Shown here: piece by piece, positions 24,201 to 34,109 of the stretch
Layout of the letters: each line of letters begins with the position of its first letter
Numbering within the stretch: the stretch's first letter is position 1
Assembly: GCA_002402105.1 (NCBI GenBank)
Contig: NVVD01000025.1
Location: 1,196-47,681, forward strand
Reading direction: 5' to 3'
DNA from: Candidatus Cloacimonadota bacterium
Lineage (GTDB): Bacteria; Muiribacteriota; UBA6191
Length of the DNA: 46,486 nt
Translations under genes and position numbers: made by a program
Notes under the pieces: model-generated
The model's input: only the letters and a program-made list of their open reading frames with translations
What the model was told of the DNA's origin: nothing
Database searches by the model: none

Positions 24201-26485
24201 ATGAGCAAAAAAAGAGATTTAATACCATTGCACAAAATATCAACGCCAAAGCTGTTATCAGTACTTTAAAAAATAATATCAATTGGGACGATCCTCAAGA
24301 TACTAAAAATATACAATCCTTCTTTAGAATTGCTAAACTATATAGAGATCAACTAAAAGATATCCCTGCTTCAATTAATATCTATAATCAAATGCTTGAA
24401 TACTTTTCTTCTATTAAAGTTCAAAGAAAAGTGAAAAAAGAACAAAAAACTCTTTTGAATATGCAAAAAGTCTATACCTTAGAAAAATCTCCTTTATTAG
24501 CAAAACGAATTGAAGCAGCTATCTCTTGGCTAGAAGATTTAAACAACCCTACCAATGCTTTAAATATTTTAAATAACTCTAAACACCTCATCAAAAAATC
24601 CTCCGAAGAAAGTTATATAAATATCTTAAAAGTCAGGGCTTATAATTCACTTGGTAAGTTAAAAGAAGCTAAAGAAATTTTAGATAAACTTCCTACAAAG
24701 TTTTCTTCATTTTCAGAGACCCTTTCAAAACAGCTTCATGCTACAAAGCTCATCCGAAAGTTGCCTACTATTAAAAAAGCAAGTGCCGTACAATTAATTA
24801 AACTCTCTAATATATACTTAGATCAACTTTTTGATTTAAACCACTCAGAACAAGCACTCAATAGATTAAATAAAATTGTAAGGCCATATCAATGGTCTAA
24901 ACTTGGATTTCCAAGTAATCTTTATCTAAAGTTTTATCATGTTGCAATGGGTAAAAACCAAAATAAACGAGCAGCATCTTTTCTAAAAAAAGCAATTAAA
25001 CACACTCAATCAAAAGAAACCTTATCTCAAATATACTATACCCTTGGAGCCCACTATTTTATTTATGAATGGAACCTTAAATTAGCTCAAGTATATTTCA
25101 ATGCCAGCGTTAGAAATTCTAACGAGTCTCAATATTCACAACTTTCTCTTATTTCTTTAATTAGTCTTTATGAAGAACAAAATAAACAAACAAAAGCCCT
25201 TGAAACTATTAAAAAGTTGAAACTCATTTTAAACTCTAAGTCTGCAAAAACTCAAATCGAATCAAAAGAGTTTACTCTCAAAAAAAATATAGCCTTATCT
25301 AAAATTAGTAAATATTTAAACCATCTAAATCAAGACCCAAAACTAATTTTAAAGGCTGCTAAATCTTTAGCTAAACAAAAAGAATATTACAAAGAAGCAG
25401 AAGATAAGTTTTTACTTTACCTAAGATTAGTAGAAAAAAAGAGAAAAGAAGAATTAGCTCATCAAGAATTAGGAGATTTTTATCTACAAAATAAAAAACT
25501 TTCTTTAGCTAGTAAACAAATTCAATGGCTTTATAAAAACTCCAAAACTCAAGACAAAAAATTTCAAGCATTTATCAAGCTCATTAAAATTTTTGGCTTA
25601 AAAATGCAAAACTTTCAATCAGCATTTGGACTTATCAGACAAGCAAATAAACTTCTTCCAAACAAAAAGCAAAGTCAAACAGTTCAAATACTCAAACAAA
25701 AGATTATAAAGCTTAAAAAGTCTCAAAAAAGACTCAACTTAAAAACACTTTCTTACAACCATTTTGATTCAATTAAATCAATTAAAAAGAAGTACTATAA
25801 AAAAAAGCAATACAAAAAAGGTGCTCAAAAGCTTGAAGACTTAATTGAAAGTACTGAAAATTTTCAATTAAAAGTTGGAGCATATTATGAACTTTCACGG
25901 GTTTATGACTTAAAGCTTAAAAAATATAAAAAAGCATTAAAATATTATGAACTCTTCTTTTCTTCTATGAATAATCCAAGTGTTACAATGGAGATTTTAC
26001 TAAGAATTGCACAAATCAAATATAGTGAACTAAATGACTATAAAAAAGCTCTTGAAAGTTATGAGCTTTATATTGAGAGATTTCCATCAGCAAAAAAAAG
26101 AATTGGTGTTTTATTTCAAATTGCACAAATTTATGTAAAACATGAAAGAGAATATTCAAGAGCTTTAGATACTTATACCGACATCTCAAATGCTTACCCT
26201 CAAACTAAATGGGATGAAAAAGCAAAGCTAGCCCAAGCAGATATTTTATCTCAATATTTAAGCGACTTTCAAGGTGCTATCTTGGCTTATCGTGACCTTA
26301 TTAATAATAACTTTGAATCTAGTTTTGCTGCTGATGCTTTGTATAAAATTGCTCAAATTCATGACCGCGAGCTAAACGATGACCAATCTGCCATATCTGT
26401 TTATCAAGAAATTATTGAAAAATTCCCTAATAACTCTTTAGCTAATACAGCCAGACACGAAATAGAAAGAATAAGAAGAAGATAA
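21263..26485 (+). CDS. Giant secreted TPR-repeat protein
   Basis: I choose ATG 21263 because AGAGGAA lies just upstream and the product then begins with a clear signal peptide (MHYILLILLSSFLFTTSISS); an ATG at 21200 would add 21 residues. The 1740-residue protein is helical throughout, with repeated TPR-like units. The clearest are at the C terminus, every 37-40 residues: YELSRVYDLKLKKYKKALKY, RIAQIKYSELNDYKKALESY, QIAQIYVKHEREYSRALDTY, KIAQIHDRELNDDQSAISVY with a final PNNSLANTARHEI. This is close to YbgF/outer-membrane assembly type TPRs. Another N-terminal TPR group starts with QRYFNQGRFKEAISKLR. No catalytic domain is visible. It is likely a periplasmic scaffold. Its stop overlaps the mutS start (TAATG). 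Confidence 0.85.
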   Translation: MHYILLILLSSFLFTTSISSRSLSKIKTQKQINQFYRVQRYFNQGRFKEAISKLRATIEFSKSESTEQKATFLLGKAFLLDGQIQLAKLTFKHLKKNWPNHPYQKEADFLEIEREIKQLSNIVSFDRGAKKLLDFEPFGIDLDFFNFFTGFSKGFVFNNYTPIKKKLSVYFDSKDKELQSKSLLLDGLIETFDFHNTKRGTPKLQRVISSKNLYYSHVASLALMIDYCSNHIEELQGLESLLPKNYKQTNIGQLSKFLLFQITAYIHGDFQKSFKIISELNHIQNSPYKKHFLKHKKLIRLIIQKNKSVHQTLKFIDTLKAYSAFYLIINEYQKLLKKPLNPRIKGNIHYSLAKIYQDDFQDFKLASFHLNATKAFPLVSEVKDEIQWRKIKLLPKLQKESKIHEIANKDLAYTEAAIYQELSQNQLSPKLLDKYFNSLLKLNLDISSKIFYLKKLSEVAEQNHQYLKARFFLIKLARYDLNEANLLLKKNLWKQKVFQSKLNSTLAEEPEKFHFEKGKYLLLLGNEKEGVKTLESISKSKSLYAQKAKFELFTHSLQVQSLDDEEISNLNQYCLKNPDREIQKQARDIFFDYFRNLYRGYSTLETKNKEDYDLQHYEQISQLINNVKRIFSDEKILITQFEIQMLLLRAQNKKARKLFNTYLKSKTDLETLKISLDLNLLEKNLLIASKISEQISSINPQLKEVYLNQAFDLFKQSKFDKKQPQKSFEQALLAFQKKYPHKFLEYFIKQILSFAKNNPKNRATQRIIIEYQNQIIKMNQASLYEIVDQYLNIYHKHTLFTHLKVKILQNSPSFLSEEFLLEQLKEQAPLSLDASIALAQLYKQNTKLKQNSNKDYLKQMLSNIINKPLNTSFKNINKILNFHYSLLNENEYQKTIQLGIKSKQSENRAFYHEKYIELLLQKKKRFRAKREMETFIKNSSYPDFFKLIAYEHVYPHFSKAKGLQSLKKWLFKINSKKLSYEQKKRFNTIAQNINAKAVISTLKNNINWDDPQDTKNIQSFFRIAKLYRDQLKDIPASINIYNQMLEYFSSIKVQRKVKKEQKTLLNMQKVYTLEKSPLLAKRIEAAISWLEDLNNPTNALNILNNSKHLIKKSSEESYINILKVRAYNSLGKLKEAKEILDKLPTKFSSFSETLSKQLHATKLIRKLPTIKKASAVQLIKLSNIYLDQLFDLNHSEQALNRLNKIVRPYQWSKLGFPSNLYLKFYHVAMGKNQNKRAASFLKKAIKHTQSKETLSQIYYTLGAHYFIYEWNLKLAQVYFNASVRNSNESQYSQLSLISLISLYEEQNKQTKALETIKKLKLILNSKSAKTQIESKEFTLKKNIALSKISKYLNHLNQDPKLILKAAKSLAKQKEYYKEAEDKFLLYLRLVEKKRKEELAHQELGDFYLQNKKLSLASKQIQWLYKNSKTQDKKFQAFIKLIKIFGLKMQNFQSAFGLIRQANKLLPNKKQSQTVQILKQKIIKLKKSQKRLNLKTLSYNHFDSIKSIKKKYYKKKQYKKGAQKLEDLIESTENFQLKVGAYYELSRVYDLKLKKYKKALKYYELFFSSMNNPSVTMEILLRIAQIKYSELNDYKKALESYELYIERFPSAKKRIGVLFQIAQIYVKHEREYSRALDTYTDISNAYPQTKWDEKAKLAQADILSQYLSDFQGAILAYRDLINNNFESSFAADALYKIAQIHDRELNDDQSAISVYQEIIEKFPNNSLANTARHEIERIRRR

Positions 26486-29103
26486 TGAGCTCTGAAACCC
26501 CCTTAATGAAACAATTTCATGAGTTTAAATCTCAACATTCTGATGCCATTTTATTTATGCGATGTGGTGACTTTTATGAAATGTTTCATGAAGATGCTAA
26601 AATTGTTTCTAAAGAATTACAAATTGTTTTAACAAGTAGAAATAAAAACTCTCCAAACCCGATACCAATGGCCGGGATTCCCCATCATGCTTATGAAGGT
26701 TATGCTGCTAAATTAATCTCTAAGGGTTATAAAATAGCGATGTGTGAACAAGTTGAAGACCCCAAGCTTGCTAAAGGTTTAGTCAAAAGAGCAGTTACCC
26801 AAGTAATAACTCCTGGTACTGTTACTTTAAATGGTGTATTAAACCCATCTTCTCATAATTATTTATGCTCTTTATATTTATCTAAAAATGAAGTTATTTT
26901 ATCCTATATTGATGTTTCAACAGGCGAAGCAAAAGTTACAAGCTTTTGCAATCAATTAAAAGAGTTTACTCAATTAAGAGAGGAGCTTTTAAGAGTTGCG
27001 CCTAGTGAAATTTTGATTCATAAAAAGCTAATGGATCACCCTATTTTTCAAAAAGATATTTTAAAGTATTTAATGGAGCGTTCAATACCATTTCAAAAAT
27101 GGGAAAAACGTATTTCAAAAACTAGCCCTCTAGTTTTTGATTGGATTTCAAAATCAGTATTTAATAGCTCTGGCCTTAATAAAACTAGCGAGTTAATTCC
27201 ATCACTTGAAATTTTATTTTCTTATATGGAAAGCTGTAATATTCAAAGTGAGATTGTTAGCCTTACCCATTACGAAACTAAAAAAAAGTTACTCTTAGAC
27301 CCAAATACTATCAGAAATCTTGAGCTATTACAGTCATTATATTCTCAAAGTAAAGACGGGACTTTATTTTCAACTTTAGATAAAACTGTTACAGCCTCTG
27401 GTGCCAGATTATTAAAAAGCTACATTTTAAACCCTTTAATTGATAAAACAAAAATAGAAACTCGTTACTCTATTGTATCATCTTTAGTAGATAACTCCTC
27501 TTTGCTTCACTTATTAAGAGATGAGCTCTCTAATTGTTATGATTTATTTCGATTGATGAATCGATTACTCAATCAAAATGCCAATGGCAAAGATTTATTA
27601 GCTATTAAAAAAAGCTTAGGTATCATACCTAAGGTAAGCCACATTTTACATGAATTAAATTTAGACCACTTAATTGCTAATTTTAATGATTTAGACTCAT
27701 TAGTTGATTTAATAGAAGCGTGTTTATTAGATGAAGCCCCTCAAAAAATTACCGATGGAAAATTAATACGACCTAGCTACAATCAAGAACTTAGTCACTT
27801 GCATCACCTTTTAAATGACCAAGACCAATTATTATCTGATTTAGAGCAAAAAGAAAAACAAAGCTCTAATTTAAAAACTCTTCGCATCAAATACAATCGA
27901 GTTTTTGGTTATTACTTAGAAATACCAAAAAGCATGGCTAGTGAAGTACCTGATTATTTTATTAGAAGACAAACTCTAACTAATGTAGAAAGATATACTA
28001 CTCCTGAGCTTAAAAAATTAGAAACTGAACTTTTATCGGCTAAAGATAAGGTTTGCTCACTAGAGTATAAATTATTTCAAGAGCTTAGAGATAAGGTTTT
28101 GAATGAAATCACTCATATTAAACAATGGGCTCAATTATTTTCTTTTTTAGACGTTTTATGCTCTTTTGCAATCAAAGCTGTACAAGGACAATATTGCAGG
28201 CCTCAACTTGTTGAAGATGAAATATTAGTTATTGAAAATGGACGACACCCCGTAGTTGAAGATGCTATGACAGACTTTGTCCCAAATGATCATTATTTTA
28301 ATGCAAAAACAGAACTCATCCATATAATAACTGGCCCTAATATGGGAGGTAAATCTACTTATTTAAGACAAACTGCCATGATTGTTTTAATGGCACAAAT
28401 GGGTTCTTTTGTACCTGCTGATTTATGTAAAATGAAAGTTTTTGACCGTATTTTTACTAGGGTTGGTGCATCTGATGATTTGGGTGGAGGCAAAAGTACT
28501 TTTATGGTTGAAATGTCAGAAACTGCCTACCTTTTAAAACATGCAACTAGCCAATCTTTGATTTTGCTGGATGAAATTGGTCGTGGAACCGCCACTTTTG
28601 ACGGTTTAAGTTTAGCATGGAGTGTCATTGAATATATTATTGATGAGTTACATTGTATGACTTTATTTGCCACTCACTACCATGAGTTAACTCAAATATC
28701 TCAATTAAATAATCGTATTAAAAACTATTCTGTTAGCGTACTTGAAAATAAGAAAGAGATACTATTTCAACACAAAATTGTTAGAGGTTCAGCAAACCGT
28801 AGCTATGGTATTCATGTAGCTAGATTAGCTGGTATGCCTAATAAACTACTTGAAAGAGCTGACTCTATTTTAAATGATTTAGAATCTTCTAAACAAACTG
28901 TTATTGGTTTAGATACAAAAAGTAAAAGATTATGTATTCATGGCATACAAACTCCTTTATTTGAAAAAGAAAGTCCAAAAATTAATGACCCTATTTTAGA
29001 AAAAATTGATCAAACAGACTTTAATTCAATGACACCTATTGAAGCATTGCACTATCTTTACGATTTAAAAGAAGAGATCAGAAAAAGTAAAAAAAGAAAG
29101 TAA
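26485..29103 (+). CDS. mutS: DNA mismatch repair protein MutS
   Basis: The 872-residue MutS binds mismatched DNA and starts repair. The N-terminal mismatch-recognition motif is RCGDFYEMF, with Phe30 and Glu32 equivalent to E. coli Phe36 and Glu38. Connector, core and clamp domains follow. The C-terminal ATPase has Walker A TGPNMGGKSTYLRQTA at about 616-630, the signature region DDLGGGKSTFMVEMSE, Walker B LILLDEIGRGTATFDGLSLAW and the FATHYHEL motif. The length is normal for MutS1. Translation is coupled to the preceding TPR gene by a one-base overlap; the ribosome site lies within that gene's end (AGAAGA). No mutL is present in the window. Confidence 0.98.
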   Translation: MSSETPLMKQFHEFKSQHSDAILFMRCGDFYEMFHEDAKIVSKELQIVLTSRNKNSPNPIPMAGIPHHAYEGYAAKLISKGYKIAMCEQVEDPKLAKGLVKRAVTQVITPGTVTLNGVLNPSSHNYLCSLYLSKNEVILSYIDVSTGEAKVTSFCNQLKEFTQLREELLRVAPSEILIHKKLMDHPIFQKDILKYLMERSIPFQKWEKRISKTSPLVFDWISKSVFNSSGLNKTSELIPSLEILFSYMESCNIQSEIVSLTHYETKKKLLLDPNTIRNLELLQSLYSQSKDGTLFSTLDKTVTASGARLLKSYILNPLIDKTKIETRYSIVSSLVDNSSLLHLLRDELSNCYDLFRLMNRLLNQNANGKDLLAIKKSLGIIPKVSHILHELNLDHLIANFNDLDSLVDLIEACLLDEAPQKITDGKLIRPSYNQELSHLHHLLNDQDQLLSDLEQKEKQSSNLKTLRIKYNRVFGYYLEIPKSMASEVPDYFIRRQTLTNVERYTTPELKKLETELLSAKDKVCSLEYKLFQELRDKVLNEITHIKQWAQLFSFLDVLCSFAIKAVQGQYCRPQLVEDEILVIENGRHPVVEDAMTDFVPNDHYFNAKTELIHIITGPNMGGKSTYLRQTAMIVLMAQMGSFVPADLCKMKVFDRIFTRVGASDDLGGGKSTFMVEMSETAYLLKHATSQSLILLDEIGRGTATFDGLSLAWSVIEYIIDELHCMTLFATHYHELTQISQLNNRIKNYSVSVLENKKEILFQHKIVRGSANRSYGIHVARLAGMPNKLLERADSILNDLESSKQTVIGLDTKSKRLCIHGIQTPLFEKESPKINDPILEKIDQTDFNSMTPIEALHYLYDLKEEIRKSKKRK

Positions 29104-29107
29104 ATAA

Positions 29108-29863
29108 ATGACTTCCCTTGAAAAGTATTTAAAAGATAGTAGAAACCCTGTTTATTCTATACTATTTGTAATACCACTTTTTTTGATTTACGAAGTTTTA
29201 GCCCTAACTTTACATACTTTTCATATTACAACACTAAGAAATGGGGCTGATGTAATGCTACGAAATGTAGCTTCTTTTGCTGGCCTTGATACTTTTCCTT
29301 TTCTTATTTTTTTTATATTAATTATTTTGGGTGTTTTTGCTGGAGTCTATAAAAAAGAAAAAAAAGTTCAGATCAATTTATCTTATTTTCCAATCATGCT
29401 ATTAGAGTCTATCTTATATGCCATCATTATGGGTTCTGTTGCTGTAAATCTTACTGATCTCATTTTAACAATACATGCAAAGGTTCCCTTAGCAATTTCT
29501 CCTGCTAGTAGTGAGTTTTGGGTGAATGCTATGTTATCTTTTGGAGCTGGCCTTCATGAAGAGCTCGTTTTTAGACTTATCTTAATCGAACTTCTCTTTT
29601 TTATTAGTAAAAATATCTATAAAAAAAAAAGTAAGTCTATCATCTTTAATCCTAATGCTATTTTTGCACTCATTGTTTCATCCTTAATATTTTCATATTT
29701 TCACTATGTTGGTAGCTACGGAGATACTTTTGAAATAAGTTCATTTGTATTTCGTGCTATTAGTGGGCTTTATTTATCTATCATTTATCTTGGACGTGGT
29801 TTTGGAGTCTCTGCTTGGACACATGCACTATATGATTTATTTTTATTAAGTGGGCTCATGTAA
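29108..29863 (+). CDS. CPBP (CAAX/ABI) family intramembrane protease
   Basis: The 251-residue protein has about seven hydrophobic spans. The family's catalytic motifs are present: HEELVFR with Glu151-Glu152 and Arg156 (EExxxR), FSYFHYVG with a conserved His, and AWTHALYD with a second conserved His. These residues line the active site in the membrane in Rce1-type glutamyl proteases. It lies four bases after mutS and overlaps mgtE by one base. The substrate is not evident; such proteins can process peptides or act in maturation and self-immunity, and nothing here favours one role. Confidence 0.9.
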   Translation: MTSLEKYLKDSRNPVYSILFVIPLFLIYEVLALTLHTFHITTLRNGADVMLRNVASFAGLDTFPFLIFFILIILGVFAGVYKKEKKVQINLSYFPIMLLESILYAIIMGSVAVNLTDLILTIHAKVPLAISPASSEFWVNAMLSFGAGLHEELVFRLILIELLFFISKNIYKKKSKSIIFNPNAIFALIVSSLIFSYFHYVGSYGDTFEISSFVFRAISGLYLSIIYLGRGFGVSAWTHALYDLFLLSGLM

Positions 29864-31245
29864 TGACAAATGAAAAAAAGCCTCAAATAAAAGAACTCAT
29901 AACTCAAAGAAAAATTCTCTCTCGATTAGATTCTGAAAGTCTAAACCCAGAGCACCTCTTAAAACTTAGTCCAGATTCTTTAAAGTCAGTTCATCCTGCT
30001 GATTTAGCTATACTAATTCCAAAACTATCTAAAGATGAGCAACTCAAAGCATTTTCTCGCCTAAGAGAAAAACGAGCTATTAAAACTTTTGTAGAAATGG
30101 AAGAATCTGATCAAATGTTTATTGCCACCGCTTTTGGTACTGATTATTTAATTCATTTACTCGAACTCTTACCATCTGATGAAACAGCTGATTTACTTGC
30201 AAGATTCCACCCATCAAAAATGGACTCAATTCTTGAAATGATGGATGAAGATAGCAGAAATGAAACTATCGAACTATTATGCTACAAAGAAGACTCTGCT
30301 GGCGGAGTAATGGAAAAAGACTTAGTCGATTTTTTTCCACATATTACTGTATTAAAAGCTTTAGAACTCCTAAGAGCACAATTTGAACCTAGTGATTTTA
30401 TATCTTATATCTATATAACAAACAAAGAGCAAAAGTTACTTGGTGTCTTATCACTAAAAGAGCTAATCTTATCTTCTACTGAATCTACATTACAAGAGAT
30501 TATGAAAACTAATATTATCTCTGTTAGTATTGAAGATGATCAAGAAAAAGTTGCTCACTTAGCTAGTAAATACTCATTATTTGCTATACCTGTTTTAAAT
30601 AAAAAACAACAACTCGTTGGTATTGTTACACCAGCTGACATTCAAGAAATTATTCAAGAAGAACATCAAGAAGATCTTTATAAAATGGCAGGTCTAACAG
30701 AAGATAGTGATCAGTCAATTAGCCCGCTAAAAGGAGCCATTTATAGGTTTCCTTGGTTACTTGCTACAGTAATAGGTGGTTTAATAGCCGCTGAAATTAT
30801 AGAAACCCAAGGGCAAATTGAATTTATGTGGCTTTTATCATTTAGTCCATTAATCTTAGGACTTGCCGGTAACATAGCTATACAAACAAGCACCATTATT
30901 ATAAGAAACTTATCTATTCATCAGTTTGATGACGAAATCTCCTGGAAATACTATATCAAAGAAGCTTTCACAGGCCTCATATTAGCCCTTCTTTGTGGAC
31001 TAACTCTATCTTTACTTATATCATTTATTAGAGGTAACTCTGTTCATGGTATCACTCTTGGTATTTCATTATTTGCTGTAATTTTAATTTCTTTAGCTAC
31101 ATCAATTTTAATACCTCTTGGGTTCAATAAACTTAAAATTGACCCCGCTATTGCTAGTGGCCCATTTGTCACAACTTTTATAGACGTATGTGGTTTATTT
31201 ATCTATTTTCAATGTGCCTACTATTTATTAAATACTCTAAGCTAA
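29863..31245 (+). CDS. mgtE: Magnesium transporter MgtE
   Basis: The 460-residue protein has the full MgtE layout: a helical N domain (about 30-130, with the motif DETADLLARFHPSKMDSIL), a tandem CBS pair (about 140-265; DSAGGVMEKDL starts the region), a plug helix, and five membrane spans (about 285-460) with PLILGLAGNIAIQTSTIIIR and the pore-end segment DPAIASGPFVTTFIDV, which contains the conserved Asp. It is a gated Mg2+ channel in the inner membrane, sensing cytosolic Mg2+ through the N and CBS domains. The start overlaps the CPBP gene stop by one base. Confidence 0.96.
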   Translation: MTNEKKPQIKELITQRKILSRLDSESLNPEHLLKLSPDSLKSVHPADLAILIPKLSKDEQLKAFSRLREKRAIKTFVEMEESDQMFIATAFGTDYLIHLLELLPSDETADLLARFHPSKMDSILEMMDEDSRNETIELLCYKEDSAGGVMEKDLVDFFPHITVLKALELLRAQFEPSDFISYIYITNKEQKLLGVLSLKELILSSTESTLQEIMKTNIISVSIEDDQEKVAHLASKYSLFAIPVLNKKQQLVGIVTPADIQEIIQEEHQEDLYKMAGLTEDSDQSISPLKGAIYRFPWLLATVIGGLIAAEIIETQGQIEFMWLLSFSPLILGLAGNIAIQTSTIIIRNLSIHQFDDEISWKYYIKEAFTGLILALLCGLTLSLLISFIRGNSVHGITLGISLFAVILISLATSILIPLGFNKLKIDPAIASGPFVTTFIDVCGLFIYFQCAYYLLNTLS

Positions 31246-31253
31246 GGACTATC

Positions 31254-31727
31254 ATGATTTTAAAATTTAAAAAAGACTCACTTCAACCATTGATTGAAAA
31301 AATGAAAAAATCAAAAGCTGTTTTTACAAATGGTTGCTTTGACATTTTACATGTAGGCCACGCAAGATATTTAACTCATGCAGCATCTTTAGCTGATTTT
31401 TTAATTGTTGGAGTCAACTCTGATGCTTCTGTGAAAAGATTAAAGGGTGAAAGTAGACCTATTGTACCAGAACAAGAAAGAGCCGAAATGCTTACACACC
31501 TAAAAGGCATAGAAGCTGTAGTTATATTTGACGAAGAAACTCCACTAGATTTAATTACTCAACTTAACCCTAACATCTTAGTAAAAGGTGGAGACTGGCC
31601 TGTAAAAAGTATTGTAGGCCATGAATTTGTTTTAGCTAATGGAGGTATTGTTAAAAGCTTACCCTTTGAAGATGGTTACTCTACAACTAATATTATTGAA
31701 ACTATTGAAAGTAGATCAAAAAGCTAG
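31254..31727 (+). CDS. rfaE2: D-glycero-beta-D-manno-heptose 1-phosphate adenylyltransferase
   Basis: ATG 31254 has AAGGA upstream and starts the 157-residue family domain; upstream in-frame ATGs lie inside mgtE. It transfers AMP to heptose-1-phosphate to make ADP-heptose for the lipopolysaccharide inner core. The cytidylyltransferase-like nucleotide motif is NGCFDILHVGHARYL (HVGH at 33-36), with KGGDWP and the C-terminal STTNIIETI, which are the marks of the HldE C-terminal domain as a separate protein. Last gene of the rightward operon. It implies heptose-containing LPS and a partner kinase elsewhere. No terminator is visible before the convergent MCP gene, two bases away. Confidence 0.94.
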   Translation: MILKFKKDSLQPLIEKMKKSKAVFTNGCFDILHVGHARYLTHAASLADFLIVGVNSDASVKRLKGESRPIVPEQERAEMLTHLKGIEAVVIFDEETPLDLITQLNPNILVKGGDWPVKSIVGHEFVLANGGIVKSLPFEDGYSTTNIIETIESRSKS

Positions 31728-31729
31728 TT

Positions 31730-34039
31730 TTAATTTACAAACTCTTCTAGTAAAAGTTTTTCTTCTTCTGTTAAATTAGATGAGCTATTATTTATTGAAT
31801 AGTTTTCTATATTTCTTAAGTCAAACTTTGAAACAATATTTATTAACTCTCTACTATCACTACTCAGACCCTTTGCTCCTACTAATACTGATTGTACCTG
31901 TGATGCAGTATTTTGAATTGTATCATTAATACCATTAATAGCATCATTGACTTCTTGTACTCCATTAGAATGATTAATGCTCATAGACTGTAGGTTTTCA
32001 CTAACACTAATAACCTGTTTTACATGATCCTGTAGCTTTTGAAATACCCCAAGTGTAAACGCAGTAATTTTTTCTCCGTTTTCAATTGCTTTTCTTGATT
32101 TTTCTATAACAAATTCTGATTCTCTTACGGCCTTAGTACTTCTAGTTGCTAAATTTCTAACTTCATTAGCAACTACAGCAAAGCCCTTTCCATGTACACC
32201 TGCTCTTGCTGCTTCAATGGAAGCATTTAAAGATAATAAATTTGTTTGAAAGGCTATATCATCTATCAGCTTTATGATTTTATGAATTTCACGAGAAGAG
32301 GTTTTAATTTCTTGCATAGCTTCAACAATTTCATTCATTGCATTACCACCACTATCAGCAACCTCTTGCAACTTTGAACCAAATTGATTTAATGTATTCG
32401 CTATCTTTGAAACCTTAACTCCTTCTGAACCAATTTCACCAATAGATGCTGAAATTTCTTCCATACAAGAAGCTTGATTAATTAATTGATCATTAATTTC
32501 ACCATTTGAATACTCAAGCCTTTCTGAACCACTATTTACATTATTAGATACAACCGAAACATCAGAGACCAAAACATTCAAATTATCAACCATCATCTCT
32601 AGTGATAAACCTAGTTTATCCATATTTGATGTTGGCTCTACTTTGACACTTAAGTCTCCTTTTGCAATTTCTTCTGCTATTTCTGCCCTATCTTTTTGAA
32701 TGTGTATCAAGCTGTTGAAAGAATCAATCAATTGTCCAAACTCATCTTCATTTACTTTCTTAATAAATTGATCTACATCTCCTAAAGACAGCTTTTTTGC
32801 TGCTTCTACAGTTTGATTAAGTGGTATTGAAATACGTCGTATGACTATATAAGCAAGAAAGACTGCTATAAGAACTGCTATTAAACTAATTAATAACATT
32901 AAATTTATTTGTGCTTCATTTTTTTCTTTTAAAGAAAATTTAACTTTTTCATCTAAAATATTTACTAATAAAATCAAAGAGTCGTAAGTAGCTGATAACT
33001 CAGCAGAAACTTTTTTCACCTTACTTTCATCTATTTTAGATAAAGAAAGGTATTCTAAATACTTTAGCTTTAAAGAATGAATAGAGTTTTTTTCATTAAT
33101 GATTTGTTTATCTAATAATAAAATTGAACTTTTTAAAGTAGTTATTTTTTTACTTAATTTTTTATTCTTTGATAAAGCTTTTTCTAAGTAATTTACATAC
33201 GAATCTCTACTATTAATAATTTGGTGTATTTGGTTTTCTTTGATTGAAGTTATCTCATCAATATTATTGCTTGATATTAATTGCCATGAAGTTTTTTGTA
33301 ATAATAAAATTGATTTTGATAGTTTTGATACCTTATTTTGAACTTGTGATGAATTACCAAATAAGGCCTCTTTAATTTTATTTTTTAATGAAAATCCAAA
33401 TCCATTTTCATAAGATGTTAATTTTAAACTTTTTTTAATCGATCTGGTTTTTCTTTTGAATGAAAACCTTGCCTTACCTGCTAACGAGTCCATGTCACTT
33501 ATAGTTAACTGAATTGAGTCATCAAGCTTTGAAACCATTAAATTCAATAATTTTTCTAATTGGTGAGTTTTTGATAGTTTTTTTATATACGAATTTCCAT
33601 CATTAATTAGCTTTTTATTTAATAAACTTAATTTTTTTGTAATCAGTTGAGCCATTTTTAAAGGAGATTTTTTTTTACCGTATTTCTGAAAGTCTTCAAA
33701 CTCTTTTTTAGTTAATTTATAAGCTGGTAATTTTGTAATTATTTTATTAATTTTATCTAATTTTTTTAGTTTTCTCTCATTTTTTGATATTAGCTCTATA
33801 AAGCTTTTATAATCTTTTGCTAAACCTATTTCATACAATCTAATAATCAAACCATTTGCTTCATTTTGATTCATTTGGATTTGACTCTCTAGTGGTATTA
33901 CAACTTCTGTAAGAATTTTCTCCTGTTGAATCGACTCTTCGTTAAAAAAGTAAAATATAATAATTACTAATAACAATAAAGAAATAGAACACATTGCTTG
34001 TAGAATCAAAAATGAAAAAATACTAATTTTTTTAAACAT
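31730..34039 (-). CDS. Methyl-accepting chemotaxis protein with large helical sensor domain
   Basis: I prefer ATG 34039 (769 residues, [14 protein letters not shown]); a TTG at 34072 would overlap the hairpin and add 11 residues. TM1 is near 5-28. About 345 residues of coiled helical extracytoplasmic domain, very Lys/Ser/Leu rich, lie before TM2 (about 376-398, [19 protein letters not shown]). The HAMP region follows ([20 protein letters not shown]) and appears doubled (a second unit near [13 protein letters not shown]). The signalling tip [22 protein letters not shown] (about 588-610) and the [10 protein letters not shown] segment are typical of MCPs that signal to CheA. The C terminus has no CheR/CheB tether pentapeptide (no Trp). 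The adjoining binding protein gene suggests indirect ligand sensing. Confidence 0.92.
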   Translation of the reverse strand: MFKKISIFSFLILQAMCSISLLLLVIIIFYFFNEESIQQEKILTEVVIPLESQIQMNQNEANGLIIRLYEIGLAKDYKSFIELISKNERKLKKLDKINKIITKLPAYKLTKKEFEDFQKYGKKKSPLKMAQLITKKLSLLNKKLINDGNSYIKKLSKTHQLEKLLNLMVSKLDDSIQLTISDMDSLAGKARFSFKRKTRSIKKSLKLTSYENGFGFSLKNKIKEALFGNSSQVQNKVSKLSKSILLLQKTSWQLISSNNIDEITSIKENQIHQIINSRDSYVNYLEKALSKNKKLSKKITTLKSSILLLDKQIINEKNSIHSLKLKYLEYLSLSKIDESKVKKVSAELSATYDSLILLVNILDEKVKFSLKEKNEAQINLMLLISLIAVLIAVFLAYIVIRRISIPLNQTVEAAKKLSLGDVDQFIKKVNEDEFGQLIDSFNSLIHIQKDRAEIAEEIAKGDLSVKVEPTSNMDKLGLSLEMMVDNLNVLVSDVSVVSNNVNSGSERLEYSNGEINDQLINQASCMEEISASIGEIGSEGVKVSKIANTLNQFGSKLQEVADSGGNAMNEIVEAMQEIKTSSREIHKIIKLIDDIAFQTNLLSLNASIEAARAGVHGKGFAVVANEVRNLATRSTKAVRESEFVIEKSRKAIENGEKITAFTLGVFQKLQDHVKQVISVSENLQSMSINHSNGVQEVNDAINGINDTIQNTASQVQSVLVGAKGLSSDSRELINIVSKFDLRNIENYSINNSSSNLTEEEKLLLEEFVN

Positions 34040-34072
34040 ATACGTCCATAATAATTTAAAAGGTTTAAACAA

Positions 34073-34098
34073 TAAGCTCTAAAAAAGTTTAGAGCTTA
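34073..34098. other. 11-bp perfect hairpin between the binding-protein and chemoreceptor genes
   Basis: TAAGCTCTAAA (34073-34083) and TTTAGAGCTTA (34088-34098) with a 4-base loop. On the minus strand it follows the binding-protein stop by about 11 bases and has no long U run, so it is more likely an intercistronic mRNA processing or stability hairpin than a full terminator. Confidence 0.65.
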
Positions 34099-34109
34099 CC
34101 ATATTAATA

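Noticed and set aside
31730-31800. CheR/CheB tether at the chemoreceptor C terminus
   Set aside because: The protein ends LLLEEFVN without the Trp of the usual xWxxF pentapeptide.
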